This document shows, piece by piece, positions 17,659 to 31,009 of a stretch of 64,000 nucleotides of DNA. Source of the stretch: Agelaius tricolor (lineage: Eukaryota; Chordata; Aves; Passeriformes; Icteridae); contig JALJCS010000009.1 in NCBI GenBank assembly GCA_023055355.1, positions 22,345,001 through 22,409,000 of the forward strand, in the 5' to 3' direction. The position numbers were made by a program, and so were the translations under genes. Under the pieces are notes generated by a model, which worked only from the letters and a program-made list of their open reading frames with translations, ran no database searches and was not told the DNA's origin. Position 1 is the stretch's first letter. Each line of letters starts with the position of its first letter.

Positions 17659-20070
17659 CTTCAGAAAACAAACACGAAAAACAGTCTAGGTTAGGGCCCC
17701 CTAACCAGGAAAAAGTGGGGGTTTCAGATCAGAAACAGCAACTCTGGCCTGAGCGTAGCCAGATGTCCCTCCCTGCAGCTGGAAGAATCCTGTCCTGAAC
17801 AGGGCAGTATGTTCAATGACACTGAACCTGCTCTGAATGTCTATTTAAGTGGTATCAGTGCACCTTCCAGAGTTAAACAAGGGTGAATATTTGGTCTTAG
17901 TTGCATGTTGTGGGAGATTTTTTTATGCCAAGAATCAAAATTTTGCTCTTCCTTAACCTAGCATGGAGACTGACCACAGATTCAGGGATTTGTGCCAACT
18001 TGAGTAGGCTTTAGGCAGAGAACTTTAAGAAGCTGCCCCTCTCCTTAGGTATCATCCATGCTCTATGGTGAAGCCCATGTTTTTCAGGTTTGAGGATGCT
18101 CTTAGTTTGCTAAGAAGGGACAAAATTATTATGGGACCTGAAGGTCTGCTCCAAAATCAGTGCACTCACAGCCAGTGCAAATCTGTCCAGTATTTGACTG
18201 ACTAAAGAGAAGGGCTTGGAGAGAAACATGGTGAAGCAAGGCACTATAACATGTAGTCAAAGATCATGAAGTGCAATGAGAAAAGAGAAGCTTGTGTATG
18301 TATGCCTCCTTTTCTGGCATAATCTGGCCTTTCCTTGCAGTAGTACAGGATTTCTTACATTTAAAATCCTTTAATGCTTTCATCGGGGGCAGCAGAGGTC
18401 GGCTGTTCAAAGTCTTTTAAATAGCCAAGAAGGTTAAACAAGGAAAGCACACTGAAGGGAGGAATAAATACTTTAATAAGTTGTCTTGTTATAGTTGCAA
18501 TTAGAATCTTTTTTCCACCCACTTTCAGGCAGAAGTTGCCTTTCTTGTTGTGCATGGTGTAATGAAAGAAATTAAATGTAAAAAGGCCAGTGACTTTGGA
18601 AGAGAAGACACAGCTCAAAGACATTTGAAAACATCTTTGGAAAAGGAGCATTAAATCAAAATGACTGATGTGTTATCAGAAGGGTGTAGCCTAAAATCTA
18701 GGGGATAAAATCAAGCACCAGCAGTGAGGCACATTAAAGATCTTCCAAGTCTGCTCAGTCTGTTACAGCATAACTGAAGGCAGCACAAGGCAGACCAGGT
18801 TAGTGTGACTGAAACAAATATAAAGAATTAAAGAGGTTCAGAAGAGCCAGGAATATTGACAGCAAAATATGGACTTGTTAATGAGTGAAAAATAGGAAGA
18901 ATTATTGAACTGAATATTGTTAAGGCACCAAAATTTGTCTTTTTAAGCTTGAAAAAGAAAAAGAAAGAAATTGAAACAAATGGAAAACAAATCTGGATGA
19001 GGCTTTCAGAAACATTAAGGAAGTGCACTGAAAAAAAGTTACACAGACAGGAATAAATTAATGTGAAAAATGAGTTCATGCAAGTCACCCTGATTAGATG
19101 ACATAAAAGCCAGGGTCATCTGGAAAAAAATGTATTTATTTTATTATTTTAAAAATAATACTTTATTTCTGCTCTCAATACTGTTTGGAAAATGAGGGAA
19201 TGTAATCAAATACAGAAGGTCTTGATGAAATCAAATGAGATAGCAAGTTTTAGAAAAAGGCAATCATAAAATTATCTTGATGGTTTATATCTGTTGAAGA
19301 TGAATTTCACCCAAATAAAATGTGGCTTACTTGCAAATCAGAATTGTATGTACAAGTTTATAGATTCCTACAGTAATGGGAATCTGAGTATCTTTCATAT
19401 AGCATGTAATAAAGTAAATTATTACTGTATTACATGCTTTATTCAGTGAGAGGGTCCCCTTGGTTTGCTTGCCTTTCTGGCTGAGGGTCTGGTTCACAGA
19501 AGGTACTTTGTTTAGATTGTAATTAATTATTTTCTCTATTCCCTTCCTTTTAAAAATTTGCTTCCCTTTCTTCCTAAAAAAGATATTTTTGCTCTGAGAT
19601 ATTGTGTGGCAATGGAGGAAAGCCCTGCATCAAGGCAAGTTTAACTTTCTCACTTCTGTCCTGGTTCATGAACATCCACATCTGATTCTTGAAACATTTA
19701 TATTATAGAAACATTTATTTTTATATTACAAGAGTTCTATTTTCTAGGAGAAACAAAACTTTCATCCTGCAAGCGCATGAAATACATAGCAGTGCCCTGG
19801 CTGGTCAGAAAACCAGAAGATGGATGGAAATGGAAATAGAAGAAAACAGGGATGAGAGGACAGCAGTATTCACTCACTGACCTTGTGGCCAGTTGGCTCT
19901 GGGAGCAGGACTGTGGGTGGTATTTCATTCTAGCAAATGTTATCAGCTAATCCTCCCTGGCCCAGTGGGCTTTTTTCACCTATAGGTAGATGCTGTTGGC
20001 AAGGGAGTGAGTACTGGGGAGTCAGAGCTAAAGATCTTTCTGGGACATTTTAACAGTAGTTTGATTTTTT

Positions 20071-20103
<33 letters not shown>

Positions 20104-23100
20104 GGGTTTTTTTTTTTGTTTGTTTGTTTGTTTGGGGTTTTTTTTATTTGTTTGTCCCCATGGTAAAATGTGTTTAAGCAGCACATTCTGCGGTGAAAAA
20201 CCAGATTGTAGCAGGAGTACAGGCATCAAGACAGAGCTTTAGAAATCCTCTCTCTGAACTACCAACCAGGTATATTTTCATATTACCCAATGCATAGGTT
20301 TCCAGGAACTTGCCTTTCTACTCTTCCCTCCTGACAGGGGCCTAAGAGGCTGCCCAGTGGGCTCTATGCTTTGATCACTGACAATTTGTGGCTTTGATTG
20401 AACCAAAATGAAAGGGTCTGGAAGCTAATGATACAGGGAATGAGGCACATAAAACAACTAAAATGCCATCCCACTGTTTTTCAGGTACATGTAAGAAACA
20501 GCTTGACTGCCAAGAATTCTCTCTTCCTCTGAGCACTGGTGAGCAGCCAGTATTTGTGAAAGTGATGCCTGTACAGGTATGTTCCTTATTTTTCTGTGAA
20601 GAAGCCCTGTGGCTGTGGCAGAGAGGAACAAAGAACTGGGAAACCTGTTCATGTAAATAAGAACATCTTCCCCAAATCTACCTCAAGCTGTTGAAGCAGC
20701 ACAGCCAGGGAGGCCAGTGTGCATGCAGATTAGGCAGTGCCAGTTCTCTGAATGGCACTGAGGGTTTTGGCATCACAGACAGGGGGTGAAGTTGTTCCTT
20801 TAGGAAATACATTTAAACTTCCTGGTAGGTGATGCTACATGGGCCATTCCTAAGTCAAAACCTTCTCCCTTCACCTATCTTTCCTGAAGAATGGGGGTTC
20901 CTTAGTGGAAGGGAAAATCCCATCACTGAGTCACTGAAACCCCTCCCAAAGCTCTGAGTTTGTTGAGGACTTTTAAATTATAAGCTCAATAGGGGAGAGC
21001 ACTGGTTCCTTTCAACTGCCTTCTTGCACACACAGACTTAAAGGCTAAAGAAGGAAAAGGAGAAAAAGAAGAAGAAAAAGAATAGCAAGGAGAGAGCCAC
21101 AGGCTCTGGGATGTTATCAGTGCAACATTTCTGTAACTGCAGCCAAAGTCTGCAGTAGTTGTAAACGTTGAAAAATGTACACAGGCAGGGATGCCAAGTG
21201 GAGTGGGAGAATAAGAACCAATTTCTGAGGTGAGCATTGGGATTTCAGAGGGGAATTTTGTCCAGAAAGTTCCACTGAGCATGGGTTTATGACTATCACC
21301 ACTGAAGACAGAGCCTGTGCAGACCTCAGCATGGGCATACTTAAGTGTTGACAGAGTGAGTGATCCTGGACTGCCCTGAAGTGGAAGACTGGGTGTGGAG
21401 AGGCCCAGAACTTCCTGGGGCGGCAGAGACACGGGATTTGCACCCCTGGGTATGTCTGTGCAAGATGCAGGACAACCCAAGTAACCTGGCTCCAAACAAC
21501 CACAGCTCAGGTGCTCCCTTCCCTGGGCAGTGATCAGGACACAGATGTGGCTTTGAGGGAGGTGCTTCCCCTGCTCACCTGTCACATTGACTTCCCAGAG
21601 CAGCTTCTTCTCGATGAGGCCCAGGGTGTCAATGAGGGAAGCCGTGTGGATGACCAGGGAGACCCCCTGGCAGGCACGGTGCAGGAATGTCACATCTCGG
21701 ATGTCCCCTTCCAGGATCTTCAGCTCAGTCTTCCCCTTGAACTCTGCAGGGGCAGCAGAAAACAGAGCACAAGACCTTACAGGCACCCTAAGAAGAGCAC
21801 TGGAAGGGTGGTGAAGAGCTGACCCTGCCTGGCAGGTGCTGACTGTCCAGGAACTGCAGGGATATTTTAAGGCTGTGAAACAGAAGGCGTCTCCCCAGTA
21901 CCCCACTGTCAAATGCCAACTACAGTGCTACAGAGGTTTATTTTGCATTACCTGCCATAGATCTGGAGCCAATATTCAATGTGTTTCTTTCTATTTTATT
22001 TTTTAGAGAGAGATCTTTTCCACTGCTAGCAAGCTTCCCTGAGTTGTGGCTGTGTTGAAGTTCACAGAGGAGTAGCTTTAGCTGTGCATGTTCTGCTGGC
22101 TGGCTGGCTATAGATGTGTTAACCCAAGAGCACTGAACAGGCACTGCATGTTCCTGTCTTCAGGCTGATGAATGATCTTTCTCCACCCAGAGCATGTGAG
22201 CACAGGGATGTGTTCATACTTACTTTCTGCACCTTTACCTTGCCTGTATTGCAGCTCTTCTAATAAATCACATACAGTTCTGACATCTTTTTCTTGTACC
22301 TTGGCCAGGACCTACAGTGCCTCTTGCAGCTCCAGCTCTGGCTCCATTTCAGTGTCTGTGCTGTGGGGTCATTTTTAGCCTGCACATCTTTCTGGTTCAT
22401 ACCTGAACTCTCAAGAGTGTTCTCCTGAGCTACCTCAGCCTGGCTTGATTAAATCCTGCTTTTTAAGCCCTGTCCCTCCACAGCAGCTGCAGTGTGGGAC
22501 CCCAGAGGAACTCTAGGTCTCAGAGCCATCCTGTGCTGGGCAGAAGATTCTTTCTGCAGCCCAGAGCTACACAAAATGATCCAGCACCAGACAATCAGTT
22601 GGAAAAATGCCCAGTCCAAGGCAGTGCTGCTGTGCAGGGACCTCAGCTGGCCTGGCTGCAGCAGTGCCTCGGGACAGGAGGGGACTTCCTCAGCATGACC
22701 ACAGCCTGTGAGAAAGTGGTGCCATCACCAAGTCCTCTGGGAGCCTCTGCTGTGGCTGCACTAGATGGCTCCCCAGGCACAGCTACTGGACAGGGACTCT
22801 GCAGCACAGGCAGAGCCTCTGTCTTCCTTCCAGCATCATCAAACGCTCCTTTTAGATAAGAGAAGAACCTGATCAATTTGTACAGCTTTTAGCTTCTGCC
22901 ATGACTGAAATCCTGTGTATCCTAGTGCTTTGTCACCAGCTCCAAAGCAGGCAGTATTTCATTCCATGTCTTTAACAGGAAACACTGAGAGAGACAGCTG
23001 CTGGATTTGGAACTGAGTGGGAATATATTTTAAAATGGTTTTATCTCATTTTCTCTATAGCATGCTAAGAATGTAATCCTGTGTCAATTTAACAATTATT

Positions 23101-26100
23101 CTGATGCAACAGGCTTAAGGGGCTTTTTTCTCCCACCACAGACAGTTGGTCTGAGATTTAAGGTTTGTGGAACATTTGCTGAACTGTTACTAAATCTAGA
23201 GTTGCTGCCCTCCCAGCACAGTCATTGCCACATACTCTCTTCTGCTCCTTTATTTTACAGACTGCATTCATTTCCTAGGATTCCATCTCCAGAAGCTTCA
23301 CTCTGATCTTTACTTGCATGGATGCAAAAGTGTCAGACTAGGGCTGGGCTTTTTTTTAAGCTCCTGGTCATTAGATGTGCTCTAATAAATATTAGTGTCT
23401 GTACTGCCCTTAGGTTGATGTTCTCCATGAACAAGGTTTTTTGGGGTTGTAATTATCCCAAGAACAGACAGAAATAGTTTTTACAACATAAATTCTGACA
23501 TGTGACCTCTTTAAACTTATCACAGTGCCCAGGAAGGGGTTAGGAAAATGGAAGTTTTACACATGCAAATCAAAGCTTTCAGGAAAAGTACAGAAGAAGC
23601 CTGTCCCTTTTAAAGCTGATCACAAGAAATCTGCTGTCTAGGTGCTTTGTGCCTTGTTTGGGCTTGCAGTTTGTATGTGTATGATATGAGTCAGGAAATC
23701 TGCTCCTCTATTCTGTTTTAGCCAGCAGAAGTTGCCATGGTAAGTACAATATGGGCCTTGCTCCCTTTAGCAGCATCAGCTGCATGTCAGGAATCAGCAG
23801 ATTGATCTTGTTTTGCTCTGGGTGAAGAGAAAACTACAGGTGAGCTTGGAAGAAAAGAGAGTTAAGAAATGACTGGCAGTGGTTTCAGTCTGAGATGGCC
23901 AACAGAGAGAAATGCTCTTGATTTCCATCTAGACAAACCATTGCCCAGGCAGCAAAAGAACACTTGTGGGTAGGTCAGAGGGGGAGGAACAGAATAAATT
24001 CAAGTCAGCTCTCCATTTTTGCATAAAGTGATTATGACAAAGTGCCTACTCACTGGGAAAACTTGTTCTTCTTCACCAGTGGTTTCTGTGTCCTCTGAGT
24101 TGTAAGTAATCTCCCTGCTTGCTGTGGGTAGTTTTTGCTTTAAAATGCAATGATTTCTTAATAAAATTCAGTGTCCTGTTGTGAGCAGTTTTTGACTCAG
24201 CAGTACAGTCAGACTATTTGCCCTAAACATGAGAACAACATAGGAGTTTTGATTTCTCCAGAAGTGCCAATGCAATAGTGAACAACAACAAAAAAAGATT
24301 GTGTAAGTGGGAGCACAGGAAAGGCAGAAAGATAAATCTGACATGGGAGATGGGAAGTAAGAAACCCAGGCACCAAAGAACCATGTTTAATGTGACATCC
24401 ATTCTCAACCACACAATGGAACCGGGTGGACTCCAACTCACAGCCCTGGACACTGACTGGATCATCCCAGACTCCCTGGGGCTGTGGAAGACCACAAATG
24501 CCACTGTCCTGCACAGACTGATGGGATGGTCAAGCTCTCAGCAGGAAAGTTGTTTGGACAAAAGAGGAGTGGCCCTGAGTGTCTTCTGGCACAAAGACCT
24601 GTGACTTGCACACACTGTTCTGTCTCACTACCCACAGCCTTGACTCTGCACAGATATTGCAAGTGCAAGGTGCTCAAGAGATTAGTGAGGAAAAAACCCA
24701 CTCAGCTCTGCTCCTGGCTGCTCCAGAAATCCAGATAACATCTGCTAGCAAGTAAAAGTCCCTGTAGTAAAAATAATGCAGGTCAGAAGACTCCAGCCCC
24801 ACCCACAGGTTTTGTAGCAGCCCAGCACTTGGAATGAGTCACTGAGACAGAGAAGGGCTTGAAAAGGAACAGCAGGGAAATACTTCAGGTTGTTCTGAGC
24901 ACAGGGACTGGCAGGACACTAGAAGAGATGTAGTCACAAGGGCTGATGCAGACAGAGGAGCTGCCAGTCAAAATGCAGGGGTTCAAATCTGTTTAAACAC
25001 ATCTGGAATGTCAGCCTATGGTCCCTACTAGCTGTTTATGGGGAAGAAAAGGCTTTGGTAACTGATTTTTCCCTACCTCCTGTGCTGCTCAGATAGGCAA
25101 AAGGAATGTTAAAAGAATAGGAGAGGGGGTGTGTGGGCAGTGCTCCTGGAGGAAGAAGGGAGGAATAGGAAAGAGGGCATAGATCTCGCCTATTAACAAG
25201 AAAACAAAACATCAAAACGTTTGCTGCAGCACAGCCAAGACTGTGCCCACACAAACAATGGTTTGCACTCCCCAGGATGCTCCATTATCCCCACAAAACT
25301 CTTCTGGCCCAAAGCAGTGTAGATGCCTCTGGCCTGCTGCATCACTGCTAAACCACACACACTTCAGCCTCTACTGTAGCTGCAGGTTTTGGGTTTGTTT
25401 CTGTGGAAACTCTCTGGAAACCAGAGAAGGAAGGGCTGCTGCAAGGCTCAGGGGCATTTAGAAATCCTCAGTGAAATGCTGAGTCAGATTTAATGGAGAA
25501 GAAGTTTGTAAAATGGAGCAGAGTTGCGTAAAACCATCATAAAGGCTTGTGAAATTTGCACCAGGTATATTGTGCACTGTTGCTGTCCCTTGGTGACACT
25601 TTAATGCTCTATAGAGTGATTGAGGCTCTTCAGCAAATCATGCAGAGATATTCCTTAAGGGTTCCCATATAGTTTCCTGCATTGAGGAAGAGGGGTCTCG
25701 CAGTGAAGATGTGATGGGGGAAGTTATTGTAAGTAAGTATAATGTAAGGACTTACAAACCTGACTGAATTTAGGCCCCTTAGATGCCTTTTTATAGATGT
25801 GCTCAGTGTATCTCAATAAATAGGACATTCAAAATAAAACACCCTGAGCTTCTTGTCCTGCCACAGCCTGTTTCTGACACTGGGCACATCACCCCTTGTG
25901 CTGTCTCCAATCCATTCAAAAATCCTGCCTTGCACTTTGCAAATGGGTTCTGTCTCTTCTTTTTAGCATTTGCTTAAACAGGAAACTGCAATAATGTTAT
26001 TAACAGAAGCAGTTTTAAAAATACCTCACCACAGCTCTCAGCCAGAAGATTACTATTAATCAAATTAATCTCAGGTTGAAGAAAACCATTGGAATTTGCA

Positions 26101-26678
26101 CCCACAACTTTTTCACTGCCTTTGCTGTCTGGCACACCTGAGCCCAGCACAGCATGCTCTGGATATCTCTGCCCTCCCACCTAGTATAGTAATGCTTGAA
26201 TTTTCCCTTTCCCCAAGAAGAAATGTGAGATTTTTGCACTAATTTTGCTCTGTGGGTTTTGTTGTAAGAGGAGTCAGGTTGAAGACAGCCTGTTTACTGC
26301 ATGAACAGTATACAGAAGCCTCAGGGCCTGACAAAAAACCCTCTTGTTTTCACTTTTTACATCTGATTTCTGTGCTGGAGGGAGAGGGAGGGATAGAGCA
26401 AGGATTCCTTGAGCTAAAACCTCTATCTGCAAAGCTGTTTCAGATGAGAGGTAAAGGTTTCCCAGCTGCCCACGCGGGACTGCAGCACCCCAGCTGCAGC
26501 ACCGTCCCAGGAGATGGCACTTACTGTCAAACCTCCCGAGTGCCTCAGCACTGAAGGCTTTGTCCAGCAGCCGGATCTCAGCCAGAGCCTCCTCTTCCTC
26601 CAGCAGCAAGCACACAATCCTCTGGCCAAGAAAGCCTCCTGCCCCTGTCACCAGGCAGCTCACCCCAGCCAGGGACAT
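16844..26678 (-). CDS. HSD3B1: 3beta-hydroxysteroid dehydrogenase / Delta5-4 isomerase, spliced gene
   Basis: Three coding exons join in frame: 26678-26525, 21743-21579 and 17658-16844. Intron phases are 1 and 1, all sites are GT-AG, and the middle exon is 165 bp as I recall for mammalian HSD3B. The product is 377 residues; the mammalian enzymes are about 372-373. The enzyme oxidises 3beta-hydroxy-Delta5 steroids (pregnenolone, DHEA) with NAD+ and isomerises them to 3-keto-Delta4 steroids in ER and mitochondrial membranes. Visible motifs are the Rossmann loop TGAGGFLG at residues 10-17, Asp39 after the second beta strand (NAD preference), YTS at 125-127 and the catalytic pair Tyr158/Lys162 in YAQSK. 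Hydrophobic segments lie at about 78-94 and 288-312, matching the membrane-associated stretches of the family. The start is the ATG that gives the conserved N-terminus [15 protein letters not shown]. Only one copy is present. The suffix 1 is conventional and does not imply orthology with a particular mammalian paralogue. Confidence 0.96.
19401..19438. repeat. Short inverted repeat (17-bp arms, 4-nt loop)
   Basis: The arms at 19401-19417 and 19422-19438 begin with AGCATGTAATA and are complementary at 16 of 17 positions. It lies in the HSD3B intron in AT-rich DNA, where chance hairpins are common. Confidence 0.8.
20060..20158. repeat. T-rich low-complexity tract with TTTG repeats
   Basis: Runs of T interrupted by single C or G bases are followed by four GTTT units and further T runs. 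It is simple-sequence DNA within the HSD3B intron. Confidence 0.9.
21579..21743 (-). CDS. HSD3B1: HSD3B second coding exon
   Basis: This 165-bp exon runs from acceptor CCCCTGCAG|AG to donor GACAG|GTGAGC and encodes residues 52-106 plus one base. It carries KILEGDIRD (the third-strand Asp region of the fold), [15 protein letters not shown] and WEVNVT. The split codons on both sides are phase 1 and restore Lys52 and Gly107 when joined. Confidence 0.95.
21744..26524 (-). other. HSD3B intron between coding exons 1 and 2
   Basis: Intron of 4.8 kb with donor GTAAGT and acceptor CCCCTGCAG. Open frames inside it have no recognisable domain. I see no identifiable repeat, RNA gene or additional HSD3B copy. 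Confidence 0.8.
26525..26678 (-). CDS. HSD3B1: HSD3B first coding exon
   Basis: Encodes residues 1-51 plus one base of codon 52: the N-terminal beta-alpha-beta NAD-binding unit with [10 protein letters not shown] and, further on, RLLDKAF. The donor is GACA|GTAAGT. A good polypyrimidine acceptor (CCTTCCCTCAG) lies 60 bases upstream of the ATG, so the transcribed exon probably starts at 26738 and carries a short 5' UTR. Confidence 0.95.
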
Positions 26679-26738
26679 TGCTCTGGGTTGCTCCTCTGTG
26701 GTGAATTTGCTGTCTCTTGAGCTTGGTTCTCCTCCTGC

Positions 26739-27100
26739 CTGAGGGAAGGAACATATGACATCAACCTCTGGAAACACTGCGAATCAAAGGGTGTTACCAG
26801 AAGGAGAGACTACTGAAAAACAAACTTTAATCCCTACATCAATTGTTTAAGCATGCCTTACTCTTGCTACCTATTCCTATTCAGAAGTAGTCTACGTATT
26901 TTTTCCATGCAAAGAAAACATTCTAACAAATCATTACAAACCAATTCAATTAACAAATCTGAAAATGCTCAAATCAACTTCAATGCCAAACAAACCCCAC
27001 AAAAGTCTGCCTTGAGTCTCGGTTCCGCCTCCCTAGCACTCAGAAGACCGTGGGGGAGATTTGCCTGTATTTATACCCTGCTGGGCACCACCTCGGTCGT
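26739..27100 (-). promoter_or_regulatory. HSD3B1: Candidate HSD3B promoter, noncoding exon 1 and short intron 1
   Basis: On the minus strand a TATAAATA box occupies 27068-27075, about 400 bp upstream of the ATG. Initiation would be expected near 27040-27045. A plausible donor, CAAGA|GTAAGG, ends a noncoding exon at 26862; the acceptor before 26738 would then close an intron of about 123 bp. As I recall, mammalian HSD3B genes also have a TATA box, a short noncoding first exon and a very short first intron, so the arrangement fits. The box and splice motifs are seen. The use of this start and these sites is inferred. Confidence 0.4.
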
Positions 27101-29832
27101 TCTGCTCCCCTCCCTCTTGAGGGCCTCCTTTGCTGCAAAAGAATGTGATGCTTCCACACCACTCCCACCAAGAGGAAGGCTCTGAATACAGTGAGGTCTG
27201 AGCCTAGATGTAGTCCTTCATCCCTAAATCCCCAGAGAATAAGCCCTCATGTTCATAATTCTCTTCAGCTGCACTTGCTTGTGTAATACGGTGCCAATAT
27301 TGTGCCAGTATTGAAGCTAGGGAGCATTTAAATTAAATGTAAATAGAGGAGAAGCTATTTAAAGTGGTTTGAGGAGTGAATTCTGCTGCTGTATATTTTC
27401 TGGATACTGGGCTCCCCCATTACAGTATGGGTTTCTCACTCTCTCTGTGTAAGATCAGAAACTAACCCTGGGGATTTTGTATTTGTTCAGTACACTACAG
27501 GCATTTGAAGTGATGAAATTGTTTAATGTACCATCCAAGTTAAATTCGAGCTGCAGGAGGGAAAGATTCACCTCTGGAAATGTCTTGTGCAAGAGTAGCT
27601 ATTTAAAGCAAGGCTGTTTGTGCCTCTGCAGTGATCTGTGTCTTTACTGCTTTACATCTCCAACATTCAGGGAAAATGCCCAGGTGTTTCTCCCTGGGGT
27701 TTCACTCCAGTTCCAGCAAAACTGTTTTGCAGTGTGAGACCAGGGTAGGGCAATAACCTGAGCCTCCTGATGCCATCACTGCCCTCCTGGGTCTGTCAGG
27801 ACACGCTGGCTGCAGCTGTATTTTCTCTCTCTCTCACACAGGGATAGGCTGCCATCCCTGCTGATGCAGGATGATAAATAGGGAGCTGCCTTGAGCGACA
27901 AGGAAGTTACAAAGAAGCCCAGCAACACAATTAATTAGGCTGAAATCACTGGAGAAAGGATCCTTGATTTGGGGCATAGCTGGAATGGATCTCTAAAAAT
28001 GCTTTGTTTCCATTCTTGCCACTAACTACTAAGCTCCTTTTTTATTCTATCATAGGTTTTGTTCACTCATTAAAGGGAGTTCTGGAGAAAAGCTGTAGAA
28101 GAAGCATCCCCACACTGTTACTTTTTTAGAGCAAAACTGGGCTTGCCAGTCTCAGGAGGAAAGCAAAACCACTTCTGTTGGAGGAGAAAGGTTTCTAGCT
28201 GACACAGATGACAAAGTTTTGGCAACTGTTTCAATCCCAGAGTCCTTGAAAATCTGTTACTTACCCCAACAGAGCTTTAAAAAATTTGTTATCAGTGCTT
28301 CTTTCCTTGGCTTTTCACATTCAGGACCTTGACATTGCATATTCTTATCAGAAGCTGCTGCAAATTAATTTTGTGCACTTTGCAAGGAAAAATAACTGGC
28401 CAAATACTGCTGCTCTAAGTGGCATTCTCTGTAACAAAGCTTCCTTTTTGCTTTCAAAAAGGAAATAAAATGCTTTGAAGAGGCATTATAAGACCACACA
28501 GCACCACATAGCCTCTTAGAATACAAAACCCTTTTGTGCACCAAGCTTGCCTATCAGAATGACCAAGCTTGGGAGGGGTAGTGCTTATATGAGAATATGA
28601 GTGCTTCATAAGGGACTGCAGGGAGATTTACTGCTGCTGTGCTTTGTCCTGTTAGGTACTACTCAGACAAATGCTTGGCTTAGTTTGAGGGAATTTTATA
28701 CATCACTGCATAGCAGCTTTCATCTGAACTGCTGTGTGTGAATGTCAGTGGTCAGACAGCAGCAATTTGCTCAACTCCAGCTCAGACCTACTGGTCCTTC
28801 CTGCAATCGCACCTAGAGACAACATTTTCACCTCTTGTTTTGTGTTGGCATTGCTGCTGGGGCTGCTGAGTGCCATGCCAGCTCCTCCTGTGCAGACAGG
28901 ACTGGCTCTGGTGTTCCCCAAAGGTCAGGGAGGAAGATGCTGGAATGGGCTGCACACCCCAGAACGGTGCCAGTGAGCAGCAAGGCCAAAGTCCGCCAGA
29001 CCCCCAACCACCAGGAACAGCTTGATGAAATTCAGAGTTATTGCACCCACAGATTAAAAACATAATGGAGCAGCATTTGAAAAGTTTACCAAGCTGTGTC
29101 AAGGCATAGACATTTTTTAACTATGTTGATGTCTTTCTTCTCTTTGATTTCACTGTAAAATGAAGCCACCACAATCTGGTATTTTGCTGTAGAATGGACT
29201 GCATTAATGAGAGCATCATTTTAGAAAATCAGAGCTTGTACACTTTGATGAATGTTGGAGAAATGCTGTTCCTGGACTAAGTGGATAGCTTAATATATGT
29301 GCAAGGCCCCATGTCCCATTCCAGCCTGGCCCAGGAACAGCTGCTCCTCTGATTTTACTGGTGCCTGCTGTGACAGATACTTTGGGGCAATGACTGGCAG
29401 GCGTTAGAGAATGTATTTTCTTAGCCTTTTCACAAGGGGAAAAATGGATTGGGAGGGAGTGTAGTGGAGATGAGAAGACACAAAGAGAAATAGTGAAGGG
29501 AAAATTCCCAGCAGCATTAGAAAAAACTGTATCATGGTATTGGAATGAGTGTGGAAGTTTTGTAGGATAAAAGGTACTTTTACAGAGGGCAATGCTGTTT
29601 ATTTATGGAATGAGGTAAACAGATTTTGCTATCAATCAGGGTATCCAGAATTAAGAAAGGAAAAACAGATCTATTTGTCCAGAAAGAATTTTAATTCAGG
29701 AAAGGGGTTTCTGAAGTCTGGTCTGTTGCCCAGACCTATGAGAATTGAAGCAGGGAAAAGCAAAAGCAGCAAAAGAGTACTCATTATTTAGCTGGACCTT
29801 TTGATTTCTAAATATAGACTAATTGTGACCAA

Positions 29833-29878
<46 letters not shown>

Positions 29879-31009
29879 AATTCTATGTTTCTTCTCACAT
29901 CATGCTGGCAGCTCTGGAAGAGAGGCTGGACTTTGAAATGTAGTTTTACTCAAGGAAAACTTCTGCCCTTCAGTGTGGGAGGCACTGTTCCCTCCTGGAA
30001 ACATTTCCCTCTCTTCTAGTTATATATTGACAAGAGGGGAAAAATATTTAAACAATTAACTTGTGGACATCTGTCCTGTATTGGACTCCGAATAAACACA
30101 ACTTTTCATAGTGGAGAAGAGTTGCAAGACACTTTTATCCTGGTATGAAGAAAACCACCTTAAGAGGCCTCAATGTTTCTGTGTCTTCAAACCTGACAAA
30201 GGAAATCTCCTATTTCAGTAATACCAAAATTCTTCCAGTAGAATGGAGAAGGTGATTATAAACATTTCTGACATTATCTCCAAGATCAAAAAGGCTTCTT
30301 GCAGTAGTCTTTGCCATATTAGACAGCACATGATTTGGGCAATTATCTAGAAACAAACATTTAGTCTCCTTTTCCCTTTAGTTTTAGGAAGAACTCTATT
30401 TCCTCAGGTGAAATTGATGAGTGACTCATATATTTAAAGGCAGGAGAAATTTGCATTGTATGCCAAAGAAAAATTTTTATGTTTGGATCCATTTTGTAGA
30501 TAAACTACCCTTGTAAGTAGGCTGATTCTCTGTCCCATCCTCCAGGGATGCTGGGAAGCAGCAAGGTTTGATTAGTCCTTAAACTGCATGTTTACAATCT
30601 TTGAGGACAGCTTTTTGTAAGATTTAACCTTGCTTGAATGTGTATCAGACATCAACTACACAAAGCAGAACAGGGTGCAGACAATTGGGCGTGAAACTTT
30701 GGTATGCATTGGCTTAGGCCTAACTCAGATCACAGAAAACTTTCAATGTCTTGGAAAAACTGGGCTTGTTCAATAGCCTCTTATCCTGATTGAACCCTGT
30801 GACCTCTCACTTTAGGTTCACTCACTAAATATCATTGTTTTTCACTCAGAAAATGCTTTCTTGCAGCCTTTCACGGAGATACGTGTGCTGTCTCTGCAGC
30901 TCCAGGTAGTTGGTCATGGCAGCACAGTGGCATGGCAGGGTACAGATCTCATGTGCAGCTCTTATTTTATGATTCTGTGACATCTTCCTACAAGTCAGAT
31001 TAAAGGCAA
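27101..31009. other. Intergenic region between HSD3B and HAO2
   Basis: About 4 kb with no recognised gene. The only clear feature is an (AC)21 microsatellite at 29835-29876. It separates the HSD3B promoter from the HAO2 3' end and would be a natural place for HSD3B enhancers, but I can identify none. Confidence 0.7.
29835..29876. repeat. (AC)21 microsatellite
   Basis: Forty-two bases of uninterrupted AC dinucleotides. Likely length-polymorphic. Confidence 0.98.

Larger units (their letters stand above)
17659..21578 (-). other. HSD3B intron between coding exons 2 and 3
   Basis: Intron of 3.9 kb with GT-AG ends. It holds a short inverted repeat at 19401-19438 and a T-rich, TTTG-rich low-complexity tract at about 20060-20158. 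No coding exon or mobile element could be recognised in it. Confidence 0.85.

Noticed and set aside
17222..17689. Plus-strand open frames of 105-155 codons
   Set aside because: They lie antisense to the last HSD3B coding exon, whose minus-strand frame carries clear catalytic motifs. They are shadows of that coding bias.
20986..21912. 308-codon minus-strand frame
   Set aside because: Only the 165 bp between the splice sites at 21743 and 21579 match HSD3B. The rest is read-through of intron sequence in both directions.
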